Origin: Chryseobacterium edaphi
GTDB taxonomy: Bacteria; Bacteroidota; Bacteroidia; Flavobacteriales; Weeksellaceae
Direction: 5' to 3'
Length of the DNA stretch: 64,000 nucleotides
Assembly (NCBI RefSeq): GCF_025628985.1
Contig: NZ_JAOTEM010000003.1
Location: forward strand, 186,001 to 250,000
The notes under the pieces are model-generated. The model did not search any database, was not told the DNA's origin, and saw nothing but the letters and a program-made list of their open reading frames with translations. The position numbers and the translations under genes were made by a program. Below, in pieces: positions 55,468 through 64,000 of the stretch; position 1 is the stretch's first letter; each line of letters begins with the position of its first letter.

Positions 55468-57234
55468 ATGAAATTTATTTTTACTTCAATATTTTTTATT
55501 TTTTTTCTCACTTATCAATCATTTAACGCACAAACGACAAAATGGGCGGTCAGTATTGGTGATATTTATATTGACACAGCTTCAGATGTTGCAATAGACG
55601 CAACTGGTAACGTGTATGCTGTAGGTTACTTTAAGGGAGTTGTAGATTTTGATCCGGGACCTGTTTATAGCCCTATCAATACTTTAAATCCGAATCAGAC
55701 GAAAGGAAATTTATTTTGTGTAAAATTAGATCCTAACGGGAATTTAATTTGGGTAAAGCAGGTGGGAGGTGTATTTCAGAATGACGTCAGTGTAGTGGAT
55801 CAGAGTCTTGATCGTTTTCCTAAAATTGCCCTAGATGGTGCCGGTAACATTTACATCAGCGGAATTTATGACTATCGAGTAGATTTCGATCCGAGTCCCA
55901 GCAGCACCTATTTCCTACCAAATACTTCAACCATGTATGGAGCTTTTCAGTTCATCTGTAAACTTACCTCTAATGGCAATTTTGTTTGGGCCAAGCAAGT
56001 TGGAGGAAATGACATTTCCGATTGTAGGTTTAATAATATGAAAGTAGATACCGCAGGAAATATTTATATGGCAGGGCATTTCATTACTACAATAGATTTT
56101 GATCCCGGACCCGCCACATTCAATATGACTTCGGATATTTATTCGGATATGTTCTTTATGAAACTCAACACAAATGGTGATTTTGTGTATGCTAAGCAGA
56201 TTGGTAATTCAGGTAAGGAACAGAGACTTGAAGATTTAAGCATAAATGATCAAAATTTATATCTTACAGGATACTATAGAGGAATGGTAGATTTTGATCC
56301 GGGAAGCTCGACAAACAATTTAGACTCTTCAAACGGATCTGATGATATTTTTGTTGCAAAATACAATCTCACCGATGGAAGTTTTCAGTGGGCAAAATCT
56401 TTTGGTTCACCTACCGGTTGGGACGCAGGATATGCAGTTGATACGGACAGTAATGGCAATGTATATTGTACCGGTTCTTTCAGAGGAACTGTTGATTTCA
56501 ATCCTAACCCCAGCGCAGTCAATAACCTGACCTCGATCGGAGGTATGAGTACATACGTTTTGAAACTAAACAGTAATGGAGAATTTGTTTGGGTGAAGAA
56601 TTTTGGAGCCAAGCAAGGAATCTATGATTATGAAGAAAAATCTCATGATATATCTGTCAACGGAGACCGCGTTTTTCTTACAGGATATTACCTTGTTCAA
56701 ATGGTTGACGGTAGCGGACAACCATTATTTTCATCAACTTCGGGCAATTATGACATTTCGGTTATTGCGCTTAACACGGATGGAAATTATTTCTGGGGAA
56801 AAGGTTTTGGCGGTGGGCTTGAAGATCGTGGGCTGGCAATTCGTTTTCGAAAAAACACCAACGATATGATACTAGCTGGTCAATATAAAGGTATAGTTGA
56901 TTTTTCGGGAACTTCATTAGGAACAGATCCAACAAGTAATTATAATGCATTTATTTTAAAAATGAACTTTGATAACTTACTCAGCACGAATAATATCAAA
57001 AAAGATAATAATATAACCGTATATCCTAATCCAACTACCGACATTATTCATATCGATTCTAAATCAAAAATTTCAAAAATCGAAATTTATTCGACAGACG
57101 GAAAATTAGTTTTGTCAAAAAACATTAACGAAAGTTCAACAGTTGTAAATACGCACACATTAGCAAATGGCGTTTATTTTGTAAATATAATTACAGATGA
57201 GCAAAATAATTTTCAGAAGATAATCAAAAAATAA
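55468..57234 (+). CDS. T9SS-exported SBBP-like repeat protein
   Basis: A 588-aa secreted protein. Signal peptide (NAQTTKWAV) is followed by about seven propeller-like repeats of roughly 60-70 residues, each with a GN(I/V)Y segment and a VDFDPGP-type loop (VDFDPGPVYS, VDFDPSPSST, IDFDPGPATF, VDFDPGSSTN, VDFNPNPSAV). The Asp-rich loops could bind calcium. A type A T9SS domain closes it (ITVYPNPTTDIIHIDSKSK ... NGVYFVNIIT). Likely a surface or released adhesin. A terminator follows at 57262. Confidence 0.87.
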   Translation: MKFIFTSIFFIFFLTYQSFNAQTTKWAVSIGDIYIDTASDVAIDATGNVYAVGYFKGVVDFDPGPVYSPINTLNPNQTKGNLFCVKLDPNGNLIWVKQVGGVFQNDVSVVDQSLDRFPKIALDGAGNIYISGIYDYRVDFDPSPSSTYFLPNTSTMYGAFQFICKLTSNGNFVWAKQVGGNDISDCRFNNMKVDTAGNIYMAGHFITTIDFDPGPATFNMTSDIYSDMFFMKLNTNGDFVYAKQIGNSGKEQRLEDLSINDQNLYLTGYYRGMVDFDPGSSTNNLDSSNGSDDIFVAKYNLTDGSFQWAKSFGSPTGWDAGYAVDTDSNGNVYCTGSFRGTVDFNPNPSAVNNLTSIGGMSTYVLKLNSNGEFVWVKNFGAKQGIYDYEEKSHDISVNGDRVFLTGYYLVQMVDGSGQPLFSSTSGNYDISVIALNTDGNYFWGKGFGGGLEDRGLAIRFRKNTNDMILAGQYKGIVDFSGTSLGTDPTSNYNAFILKMNFDNLLSTNNIKKDNNITVYPNPTTDIIHIDSKSKISKIEIYSTDGKLVLSKNINESSTVVNTHTLANGVYFVNIITDEQNNFQKIIKK

Positions 57235-57261
57235 GATTTTTTATTTATAATAAAGCATATA

Positions 57262-57292
57262 AAAATCATATCTGTTGGATATGATTTTTTTT
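57262..57292 (+). terminator. Terminator after the SBBP-like repeat gene
   Basis: Stem AAAATCATATC / GATATGATTTT, five-base loop, then a T-run. Confidence 0.82.
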
Positions 57293-57363
57293 ATAAATAA
57301 ATAATTTCTCAAATTTAATTTTATTCATTATTTGAAACCATTCATAAATTGAATTTCATTGTT

Positions 57364-57371
57364 TAGATTTG
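57364..57371 (+). promoter_or_regulatory. -7 element abutting the thioredoxin lipoprotein start
   Basis: TAGATTTG, exact match, ending 8 bp before the ATG at 57380. It implies a very short leader and excludes the in-frame TTG at 57359. Confidence 0.4.
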
Positions 57372-57379
57372 TAAAAAAA

Positions 57380-57901
57380 ATGAAAATGAAACAGCTATTC
57401 GCTATACTTATGATGGGTATTTTTACTTTAGGATGTTCTCAGGAAGTTCCCGCAGTCTCAAAAACTCAGTTTTCAAAAGAAGCACTTAAACAGAAATTAG
57501 AAAATGAAGAAGGAAAAACAATTACCGTTCAGGAAATTCTGAATCAGCATAAAGGAAAAGTAGTTGTAATTGATTTTTGGGCAGGATGGTGCAGAGATTG
57601 TCTAAAAGCATTTCCGAAAGCTATTGAACTTGAAAAAAATAATCCGAATGTTGATTTTGTTTTCTTTTCTCTTGATCGCTCAAAAGAAGGTTTTGACAGA
57701 AGTCTGGAGAAATTTAGCATGAAAGAAAAAGAAAACTACTGGTTTTCAACAGGCTGGAAAAATGATTTCAACGATTACATCGAACTCAACTGGATTCCGA
57801 GATATATGGTGATCGATCAACAATCTAAAATCGCAAAATACTATGCAATCACTCCTGAAGATCCTGAAATTCAGGCTACAATTGACAGGCTTTTGAAATA
57901 G
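57380..57901 (+). CDS. Thioredoxin-fold (TlpA-like) lipoprotein
   Basis: A 173-aa envelope thiol-disulfide protein. Lipobox TLGC (Cys19), then a thioredoxin domain with GKVVVIDFWAGWCRDCLKAFP (active-site CRDC) and the cis-Pro in WIPRYMVID. Probably reduces disulfides or helps cytochrome or envelope protein maturation, anchored to a membrane facing the periplasm. It stands alone before dinB. Confidence 0.9.
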   Translation: MKMKQLFAILMMGIFTLGCSQEVPAVSKTQFSKEALKQKLENEEGKTITVQEILNQHKGKVVVIDFWAGWCRDCLKAFPKAIELEKNNPNVDFVFFSLDRSKEGFDRSLEKFSMKEKENYWFSTGWKNDFNDYIELNWIPRYMVIDQQSKIAKYYAITPEDPEIQATIDRLLK

Positions 57902-57975
57902 GTTGAGAAAAAGGTTTAGGCTAAAAAACTTCAATCCTTGAATAGTAAAACTTTAAACAGAAATAACAGAATCCA

Positions 57976-57983
57976 TATCTTTG
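57976..57983 (+). promoter_or_regulatory. -7 element abutting the dinB start
   Basis: TATCTTTG, exact match, only 4 bp before the dinB ATG at 57988. TTTA lies 20 bp upstream. If used, the mRNA would be leaderless. Confidence 0.4.
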
Positions 57984-57987
57984 TGAT

Positions 57988-59079
57988 ATGGATTCTTCTT
58001 TTCCGGTTCGCAAAATAATTCATGTTGATATGGATGCATTTTATGCTTCCGTGGAGCAGCATGATAATCCTGAGCTGAGAGGAAAAGCAATCGCTGTCGG
58101 AGGCGGTCATCGTGGCGTGGTTTCTGCTGCAAGCTACGAAGCAAGAAAATTCGGAGTGCGTTCTGCAATGCCCAGTAAGACTGCCAAAGAAAAATGCCCC
58201 CATCTTATTTTCGTTCCTCTCCGATTTTCGCGCTACAAAGAAATTTCAAGAAAAATCAGGGAGATATTTTATGAATATACCGATTTGGTAGAACCGCTTT
58301 CTTTAGATGAAGCGTACCTTGATGTTACCGAAAATAAAAAAGGAATAGAATCTGCCAATCAGATTGCGAAGGAAATTCGTCAGAAAATATTTGAAGAAAC
58401 CGGTTTAACGGCTTCTGCAGGAATTGCGGTCAATAAATTTTTGGCTAAAGTTGCTTCCGACATCAATAAACCTAATGGACAAAAAACCATTCATCCCGAT
58501 AAAATGGAAAAGTTTCTGGAAGAACTTCCGGTAGAAAAATTTTACGGAGTCGGAAAAGTGACTGCCAACAAAATGTTTACTTTTGGAATTTTTAAAGGAA
58601 AAGATTTAAAGAAAAGAACGCTGGAAGATCTTACCCGATTATTCGGAAAATCAGGCGGATATTATTACAATGTCGTTCGCGGAATTCATAATTCCGAAGT
58701 AAAACCTCATCGTATTCAGAAGAGTGTTGCCGTAGAGAGAACTTTTTTTGAAGACCTTTCCGATGAGCAGCAAATTGATGAAAAACTGACCAGCCTTAGT
58801 GAAGAACTCCACCAACGTCTTCAGAAAAACAATATTATGGGACGTTCTTTAACTCTGAAAATCAAGTATAAAGATTTTTCTTTATTTACCCGTAGTATTA
58901 CCAAAGAGGAATATTTCAATTCGCCAGAACAATATTTTAGCACTTCAAAGAAGCTCTGGGAACTCCGTCCTTATGATAAAGCGGTACGATTATTGGGTCT
59001 GTCGTTATCACATCTTAACACAGAAGAAAAAAAACAGGTTTCTGTTCAACTAAAGATCCCGTTTCAGGAATTTGAATAG
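57988..59079 (+). CDS. dinB: DNA polymerase IV (Y family)
   Basis: Translesion polymerase. The 363-aa protein has the palm Asp in IIHVDMDAFYASVE, the LSLDEAYLDVT acidic pair, the helix-hairpin-helix region (FYGVGKVTANKMFTFG) and the little-finger domain (MGRSLTLKIKYKDF). A C-terminal beta-clamp-binding peptide is plausible in the last residues. No LexA-type site is evident upstream. Confidence 0.95.
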   Translation: MDSSFPVRKIIHVDMDAFYASVEQHDNPELRGKAIAVGGGHRGVVSAASYEARKFGVRSAMPSKTAKEKCPHLIFVPLRFSRYKEISRKIREIFYEYTDLVEPLSLDEAYLDVTENKKGIESANQIAKEIRQKIFEETGLTASAGIAVNKFLAKVASDINKPNGQKTIHPDKMEKFLEELPVEKFYGVGKVTANKMFTFGIFKGKDLKKRTLEDLTRLFGKSGGYYYNVVRGIHNSEVKPHRIQKSVAVERTFFEDLSDEQQIDEKLTSLSEELHQRLQKNNIMGRSLTLKIKYKDFSLFTRSITKEEYFNSPEQYFSTSKKLWELRPYDKAVRLLGLSLSHLNTEEKKQVSVQLKIPFQEFE

Positions 59080-59126
59080 TACCTGTTCATTTTTTCACTA
59101 AATTGTATACACTAAATCAATAAACT

Positions 59127-60599
59127 ATGAACCAGACAATGATTCAATATTTCCACTGGTACTCTGAAGGGAATGGAAAACTATGGAAAGAAGCCGAAGA
59201 AAAGGCACAATATTTAGCAGAATTAGGAATTACATCGGTTTGGTTTCCGCCGGCTTACAAAGGAACAGACGGAGCCAATTCTATCGGATATGATGCTTAC
59301 GACATCTTCGATTTGGGTGAATTTGACCAGAAGAACAGCATTCCCACAAAATATGGAACTAAAGAAGAATATATAAACGCAATTAAAGCCTTAAAAAAAA
59401 ATAATATCGAAGTCATTGTAGATGTTGTTTTGGGTCACAAAGCAGGAGGCGACGAGTTGGAAACTTTCAAAGCGGCGAAAGTAGACGAAAACAATCGTGA
59501 AAAAATCATCTCAGAATTTACCGATATTCAGTCTTATACTAAATTTACTTTTCCCGGCAGGGGAAAAAAATTTTCTGATTTTGAATGGAATTTCACCTGC
59601 TTCAGTGGTGTAGATTATGCCGAAGGAAAAGAATCTCACATCTACAAAATTCAATCAGAATACGGAAACGATTGGGAAGAAATGATCGACGATGAAAAGG
59701 GAAACTATGATTATCTCATGTTTAATGACGTGGAACACAGAAATCCTCATGTGCGCGAAGAACTCAACAACTGGGCAAAATGGTATTTTGACGAAACAGA
59801 TTTTGACGGCGTAAGACTGGATGCCTTAAAGCATATTTCTTTTGACTTTTATAAAGAGTGGTTGACGATGCTCCGCTCAAATTCTGGGAAAAACATCTTT
59901 GCAGTGGGAGAATATTGGGCTCCCGGACAACTGAATTTATTACAAAAATATATTGAAGCAACGGAAGGCTGTATGAGTCTTTTCGACAGTTCGCTCCACA
60001 ACAATTTTCACACTGCATCGAACGAAGGTGATTCTTATGATTTAAGAAGAATCTTTGACGAAACGCTTACTGCGGTAGATCCTCTGCATTCTGTAAGTAT
60101 AGTTGATAATCACGATACACAGCCTCTGCAGGATTTGGAAGCTCCTGTTGAGACTTGGTTCAAACCTTTGGCGTATGCTCTGATTTTATTAAGAGAAAAC
60201 GGATATCCATGTGTTTTTTATCCAGATTTATATGGTGCCACTTACAAAGACAATGATAGAGAAGGCAACGAGCAGGAAATATTTTTAGATAAAGTTGACG
60301 GTATCGAAGAACTTCTAAAAGCAAGAAAAGAAAACGCTTATGGTGCACAAAAAGACTATTTTGAAGATGCAAATTGTCTTGGCTGGACCCGTGAAGGCGA
60401 TGACGATCATCAAGGTTGTGCGGTTGTTCTAAGCAATAAAGATTCTTATGTAAAACCTATGGAAATGGGTGAAAAATATATCGGTAAAATTTTCTTCGAC
60501 GTTCTGGGAAGATCTGAAGAAAAAATTGAAATAAGAGAAGATGGATGGGCAGATTTCCCGGTCCCAGCTGGGAATGTGAGTGTCTGGATTCCTGAATAA
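59127..60599 (+). CDS. Cytoplasmic GH13 alpha-amylase
   Basis: A 490-aa alpha-amylase of the GH13 family, close to the Bacillus-type (GH13_5) enzymes: QYFHWYSEGNGKLWKEAEEKA, IGYDAYDIFDLGEF, IVDVVLGHKAGGDE. The catalytic residues are Asp in GVRLDALKHI, Glu in FAVGEYWAPG and Asp in IVDNHDTQPLQ. It has no signal peptide, so it probably hydrolyses intracellular glucans such as glycogen. It is not linked to the SusC/SusD pair, which lies 44 kb away. Confidence 0.93.
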   Translation: MNQTMIQYFHWYSEGNGKLWKEAEEKAQYLAELGITSVWFPPAYKGTDGANSIGYDAYDIFDLGEFDQKNSIPTKYGTKEEYINAIKALKKNNIEVIVDVVLGHKAGGDELETFKAAKVDENNREKIISEFTDIQSYTKFTFPGRGKKFSDFEWNFTCFSGVDYAEGKESHIYKIQSEYGNDWEEMIDDEKGNYDYLMFNDVEHRNPHVREELNNWAKWYFDETDFDGVRLDALKHISFDFYKEWLTMLRSNSGKNIFAVGEYWAPGQLNLLQKYIEATEGCMSLFDSSLHNNFHTASNEGDSYDLRRIFDETLTAVDPLHSVSIVDNHDTQPLQDLEAPVETWFKPLAYALILLRENGYPCVFYPDLYGATYKDNDREGNEQEIFLDKVDGIEELLKARKENAYGAQKDYFEDANCLGWTREGDDDHQGCAVVLSNKDSYVKPMEMGEKYIGKIFFDVLGRSEEKIEIREDGWADFPVPAGNVSVWIPE

Positions 60600-60624
60600 T
60601 TTATTTTAGTTTAACTAAAAAAAA

Positions 60625-60704
60625 TTTTCATTCTGGAGGAATCTTAGCAATTATTTGGTAATATAACATCTGAAAACTAAGTTTAGATTCCTCCGGAATG
60701 AAAA
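60625..60704 (+). repeat. 80-bp inverted-repeat element
   Basis: Arms TTTTCATTCTGGAGGAATCT (60625-60644) and AGATTCCTCCGGAATGAAAA (60685-60704) pair over 20 bases with a single G-T. The 40-base loop has no ORF. It looks like a small palindromic dispersed element and may also end transcripts from the amylase and carboxylesterase genes. Confidence 0.65.
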
Positions 60705-60738
60705 ACTTGATACATATATCTTTAATTTTTAAATTCAA

Positions 60739-62067
60739 CTAAACTTTTCGGAGTTCCAAGATTTCCGGTCTTTCAGATTGATTGGAAATTTTTCCTTTTT
60801 TGGCAAATTCAGTCCAAAGTGAACGTAGCTTTTTTCCATTTTCATCAATATATTTCCAAGGAATATTATTTAAAATTCCTGCATTTTTCCATGCAGATTC
60901 ATTTCCGAAAATGAATGGTAAATCTATTGCATGTGCTCCCATGAAATAATTGTCAGTAACTCTTGGATGAATTCTGAACAAATAAACATTTCCTCCTGCT
61001 TCAGCATAATTTTCAGCAAACTCTTTGGCAGGTTTTCCGTAAATAACTTCGGTAGTTGAACGAATCGCTCTGTTGACAATTTTTTTCGGAAGAAATCGAT
61101 TCATCGTCTCAGAAGTTCGCAGGTAAAAAGCAGTCTCTTCATCGTTAATTCCAATTAAAACGTCATATTTCTCAGCGCTTTTTTTCCATTTTTCTTCTGC
61201 TTCACTTTCAGTACACAACGGCGGAAAACCATATTGCGTACTGAATGGCATTGCAGCTTTTAAACCATATTTAAAAAATGATGGAAGATGTTTTTTGTAA
61301 TTTTCAATGATTTCAAAAGTATCTGATTCGGCGGTTATATTTCCTGTCTTCATTAAAAATTCAGAAGACATTTTCTGACGATTTTGTCTTAAACCTAAAG
61401 GTGCACTGTGAATAATTACCCGATTGAACAACCCTTCTACTCCATCACAAATCATCAGATGAGCGACAGCATCTCCACCGGAAGATTGCCCGAACAAAGT
61501 AATATTTTCAGAATCTCCACCAAAATCTGTGATGTAGGTTTTGATCCATTTCAAAGCTTCGATAATATCAAATAATCCACGATTTGCGGGACGTTTTTCG
61601 CTTCCGCCTAAAAATCCAAAAATTCCAAGGCGATAAGAAATGGTAACAATGATGACATTCTGCTCTTTCACCCAATCGGTAGGATCTGCAGTCAACAAAT
61701 CTCCGCAACCCAATTCGTAAGACCCACCATGAATCCACACCAAAACCGGTATATTTTCATTTTCAATAAAATGTTCCGGGCGATAAATTGAAAGATATTG
61801 CGTTGATTCGTCAACATCAAAATTGTCGATTTCAGTTTTACCAATCATTTTTTCAAGAAGCGGACTAATGATCTGCGGACAAACAGGCGTTTTTTCTGGA
61901 AAGACAATTTCAGAAACGGAAGATTTTACCGGAAACGGTTTTTTAAATCTTTCGGAATAAGCATAACGAATACTTTTCGCTTTGATAATTCCGTCTTCTT
62001 TTAAGGCTAAAATCTTCCCGAAAGAAGTTTTAAAAAGATGTGTTCCTGTATTTTCCTGAAATTTCAT
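60739..62067 (-). CDS. Type B carboxylesterase/lipase family protein
   Basis: A 442-aa hydrolase without a signal peptide. The family pattern is VLVWIHGGSYELGCG (oxyanion), TISYRLGIFGFLGG, the nucleophile elbow TLFGQSSGGDAVAHLM, and the late His region YFMGAHAIDLPFIFGN. It is slightly shorter than classic 500-residue type B esterases, with deletions in the cap. Substrates are probably small carboxylic esters. Convergent with the amylase gene. Confidence 0.9.
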   Translation of the reverse strand: MKFQENTGTHLFKTSFGKILALKEDGIIKAKSIRYAYSERFKKPFPVKSSVSEIVFPEKTPVCPQIISPLLEKMIGKTEIDNFDVDESTQYLSIYRPEHFIENENIPVLVWIHGGSYELGCGDLLTADPTDWVKEQNVIIVTISYRLGIFGFLGGSEKRPANRGLFDIIEALKWIKTYITDFGGDSENITLFGQSSGGDAVAHLMICDGVEGLFNRVIIHSAPLGLRQNRQKMSSEFLMKTGNITAESDTFEIIENYKKHLPSFFKYGLKAAMPFSTQYGFPPLCTESEAEEKWKKSAEKYDVLIGINDEETAFYLRTSETMNRFLPKKIVNRAIRSTTEVIYGKPAKEFAENYAEAGGNVYLFRIHPRVTDNYFMGAHAIDLPFIFGNESAWKNAGILNNIPWKYIDENGKKLRSLWTEFAKKGKISNQSERPEILELRKV

Positions 62068-62372
62068 TCTTGAGAAAAAGGTTAAGATTTTTAAATGAGA
62101 TTGACTTAGAAAAAAAACTAAGATTAAGAATTATTTAATTTCACTGATATTCTATTTATATAAAATTAAAAAATGTTTCGGATAAAAAACTAAGTATTCA
62201 TCTTATTTTTTATCAATATTTGGTTAGACGATTGTAATCTGTGAATACTTAAACTCAGACAAAGAAAAGAACATCTGTAAAACTGGTATCTATTTCTGTA
62301 ATCTGTATAAGTGATATTACCTAAAAAGTCCCGATTTTTGCATAGAACAGAATAATTTAAACAATTAAAAAT
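62068..62372 (+). other. Intergenic region, no gene seen
   Basis: AT-rich spacer between the divergent carboxylesterase and alcohol dehydrogenase genes. Two short direct repeats around TGTAATCTGT (near 62233 and 62297) are the only structure noticed. No full TTG/TAnnTTTG promoter could be placed with confidence. Confidence 0.5.
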
Positions 62373-63428
62373 ATGAACTCATACTCAGTAAAAGCTTATG
62401 GTACGGAATCTAAGGAAGCCGACTTAAAAGAAATGAATATTGAAAGAAGAGAAGCAACACCAAAAGATGTAGAAATAGAAATTCTATTTTGTGGAGTTTG
62501 CCATTCAGATCTTCACACGGTAAGAAACGATTGGGGCGGAACAAAATATCCTGCAGTTCCCGGACATGAGATTGTAGGAAGAATCACAAAAATTGGAAGC
62601 GATGTTACCAAATTCAAAGTCGGTGATTTGGCTGGTGTAGGTTGTATCGTAGACTCTTGCGGAACTTGCGAAAGCTGCAAACAAGATTTAGAACAATATT
62701 GTAAGACAGGTTTTACAGGAACTTACAACGGGAAAGACATTCATTTGGGAGGTCATACTTTTGGTGGATATTCTGAAAAAGTGGTTGTAGATGCAGATCA
62801 CGTTTTGAGAATTCCTGAAAATTTAGATTTGGCGGCAGTTGCACCACTTCTTTGTGCAGGAATCACAACTTGGTCACCATTAAGACATTGGAACGTTGGT
62901 CCAACTTCTAAAGTTGCGGTTGTAGGTTTAGGAGGTTTGGGACACATGGCAATCAAACTAGCCAAAGGTTTGGGAGCTGAAGTGACTTTATTCTCAAGAA
63001 CTCCGGGTAAAACTGATGATGCAAAAGAATTGGGAGCAGATCACGTAGTGATTTCTACGGACGATGAGCAAATGAAATCGGTAAGCGGAAAATTTGATGT
63101 CATTATTGATACCGTTCCGTATGATCATGATGTAAATCCTTACATAGCAACCTTAAATATCAATGGAACTCATGTTTTGGTTGGTTATTTAGGTGGTTTA
63201 GAAAATATTATCAATACTGTTCCAATGATTATGGGAAGAAAATCTGTTGCAGGATCTGTCATTGGAGGAATTGCTGAAACTCAGGAAATGCTTGATTTCT
63301 GTGGAGAGCACAACATCGTTTCTGAAATTGAAATGATCAAAATGCAGGAAATCAACGAGGCCTACGAAAGAATGCTGAAAAGCGATGTGAGATACCGTTT
63401 TGTAATTGATATGAAATCTTTGTCTTAG
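62373..63428 (+). CDS. Zinc-dependent NAD(P) alcohol dehydrogenase (cinnamyl-alcohol type)
   Basis: A 351-aa medium-chain dehydrogenase. The catalytic zinc site is built from CGVCHSDLHTVRNDWG and VPGHEIVG, the structural zinc by CGTCESCKQDLEQYC, and the Rossmann motif is VVGLGGLGHMAIK. It belongs to the YahK/AdhA-like aldehyde reductase group, and probably reduces aldehydes. An HxlR-type regulator is convergent downstream, a pairing often seen with aldehyde-stress genes. Confidence 0.93.
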   Translation: MNSYSVKAYGTESKEADLKEMNIERREATPKDVEIEILFCGVCHSDLHTVRNDWGGTKYPAVPGHEIVGRITKIGSDVTKFKVGDLAGVGCIVDSCGTCESCKQDLEQYCKTGFTGTYNGKDIHLGGHTFGGYSEKVVVDADHVLRIPENLDLAAVAPLLCAGITTWSPLRHWNVGPTSKVAVVGLGGLGHMAIKLAKGLGAEVTLFSRTPGKTDDAKELGADHVVISTDDEQMKSVSGKFDVIIDTVPYDHDVNPYIATLNINGTHVLVGYLGGLENIINTVPMIMGRKSVAGSVIGGIAETQEMLDFCGEHNIVSEIEMIKMQEINEAYERMLKSDVRYRFVIDMKSLS

Positions 63429-63448
63429 ATTTTAATTAAATAGTACTG

Positions 63449-63479
63449 AAATACCTTTCTTTTTGAATGGTATTTTTTT
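63449..63479 (+). terminator. Terminator after the alcohol dehydrogenase gene
   Basis: Stem AAATACC / GGTATTT with an inner TTC/GAA helix, then a T-run. Confidence 0.7.
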
Positions 63480-63506
63480 GTTTAAATTAATTTGCTTAAA
63501 ATTTTA

Positions 63507-63640
63507 AATGCAAAGTGCTCAAAGGTTTTTTGACTACTAACTGTTTTTAAGTTCGCGAAGGCGTTCCACTTAGCAAAGAACACAGTGTCTTTTTGAGTCT
63601 GATTTTTTTCGCAGACTAAGATGATTAGCAGATAAATCTT
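63507..63640 (+). repeat. Degenerate dispersed repeat, copy B
   Basis: Contains GCAAAGTGCTCAAAGGTTTT, TTCGCGAAGGCG, TTAGCAAAGAACACA and TTTTTTCGCAGA blocks, in the same order as copy A at 52347-52548. No ORF. Confidence 0.5.
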
Positions 63641-63666
63641 TTATCTTTTATTTTTCACCTAAAAAA

Positions 63667-64000
63667 TCACTGATATTTCTGCTCCATATCTTTGTATGCC
63701 CAATCTGCCATAGCGTCAATCACGGGTGCAAGTTTATTTCCTGCATCGCTCAATTTGTAGGTAACATGCGGCGGAACGACCGGTCTCGCAGTTCTGATGA
63801 TGAGTCCGTCGTTTTCTAATTGTTTTAAATGCTGTATCAACATTTTTTCTGTAACGGTTGGGATTGCTCTTTTCAGCTCGCTGTATCTTTTCTCGCCTGT
63901 TGAAAGCTGAAACAAAATAATTGGCTTCCAAAAACCTGCTATTTTTTCCATCACATACATTACGGGGCATTGATCCAGCAAATGTTTTCTGTTTTCCTGA
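63667..64000 (-). CDS. HxlR family transcriptional regulator (5' end outside window)
   Basis: The frame is open to the window edge: QENRKHLLDQCPVMYVMEKIAGFWKPIIL. The CPV...GFWKP motif and the winged helix KRYSELKRAIPTVTEKMLIQHLKQLENDGLIIR are diagnostic of HxlR. The Cys near the N-terminus is the redox or aldehyde sensor in several family members. The true start lies just beyond base 64000. It converges with the alcohol dehydrogenase gene, a possible target. Confidence 0.9.
   Translation of the reverse strand, partial: QENRKHLLDQCPVMYVMEKIAGFWKPIILFQLSTGEKRYSELKRAIPTVTEKMLIQHLKQLENDGLIIRTARPVVPPHVTYKLSDAGNKLAPVIDAMADWAYKDMEQKYQ

Overview
The window looks like chromosome of a Chryseobacterium-like member of the Flavobacteriia (Bacteroidota). 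It is AT-rich, and promoters fit the Bacteroidota TTG-N(17-23)-TAnnTTTG pattern rather than TTGACA/TATAAT. It has SusC/SusD, three proteins with type IX secretion (T9SS) C-terminal sorting domains, a lipoprotein TamA variant beside TamB, secreted proteins opening with VGINTSDPKG, and no Shine-Dalgarno-dominated starts. I saw no rRNA, tRNA, CRISPR array, transposase or integrase. Family and genus are inferred from gene content only.

Layout. 1-8.6 kb: envelope assembly (tamB, tamA-like, yihY). 8.7-17.9 kb: argS, a SusD/SusC pair, rnhB, yidC. 18.2-20.7 kb: a three-gene cassette on the opposite strand between yidC and pyrG, comprising a double-glycine RiPP precursor, a radical SAM/SPASM maturase and a secreted alpha/beta hydrolase. 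20.8-35.5 kb: mostly housekeeping and envelope genes (pyrG, yceI, radA, a T9SS metalloprotease, ACP phosphodiesterase, a toxin-antitoxin pair coupled to a DUF6702 gene, HupE/UreJ, M1 peptidase, groES-groEL). 35.7-38.0 kb: a membrane TIR protein and a leucine-rich-repeat TIR protein, separated by a probable structured ncRNA on the minus strand. 38-48 kb: an accessory stretch with a kelch protein between degenerate direct repeats, a 21-bp tandem repeat, a ToxR-like membrane regulator with a hexanucleotide-repeat linker, small secreted proteins and lipoproteins, a cytosolic papain-like protease, a rifamycin ADP-ribosyltransferase and two damaged genes. 48-64 kb: mainly core genes (CPBP protease, ABC exporter, truA operon, lpxK, T9SS repeat protein, thioredoxin lipoprotein, dinB, alpha-amylase, carboxylesterase, alcohol dehydrogenase, HxlR regulator cut by the window end).

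Two systems stand out. The first is the RiPP cassette. The SPASM region of the maturase resembles the FxsB/GrrM/XyeB group of cyclophane-forming enzymes. The predicted core peptide has six aromatic-X-polar triplets, five of them led by Tyr. The second is the TIR / ncRNA / LRR-TIR group, which has the parts of an NAD-directed immune module but matches no named defence system I know. Both functions are inferred from motifs and context only.
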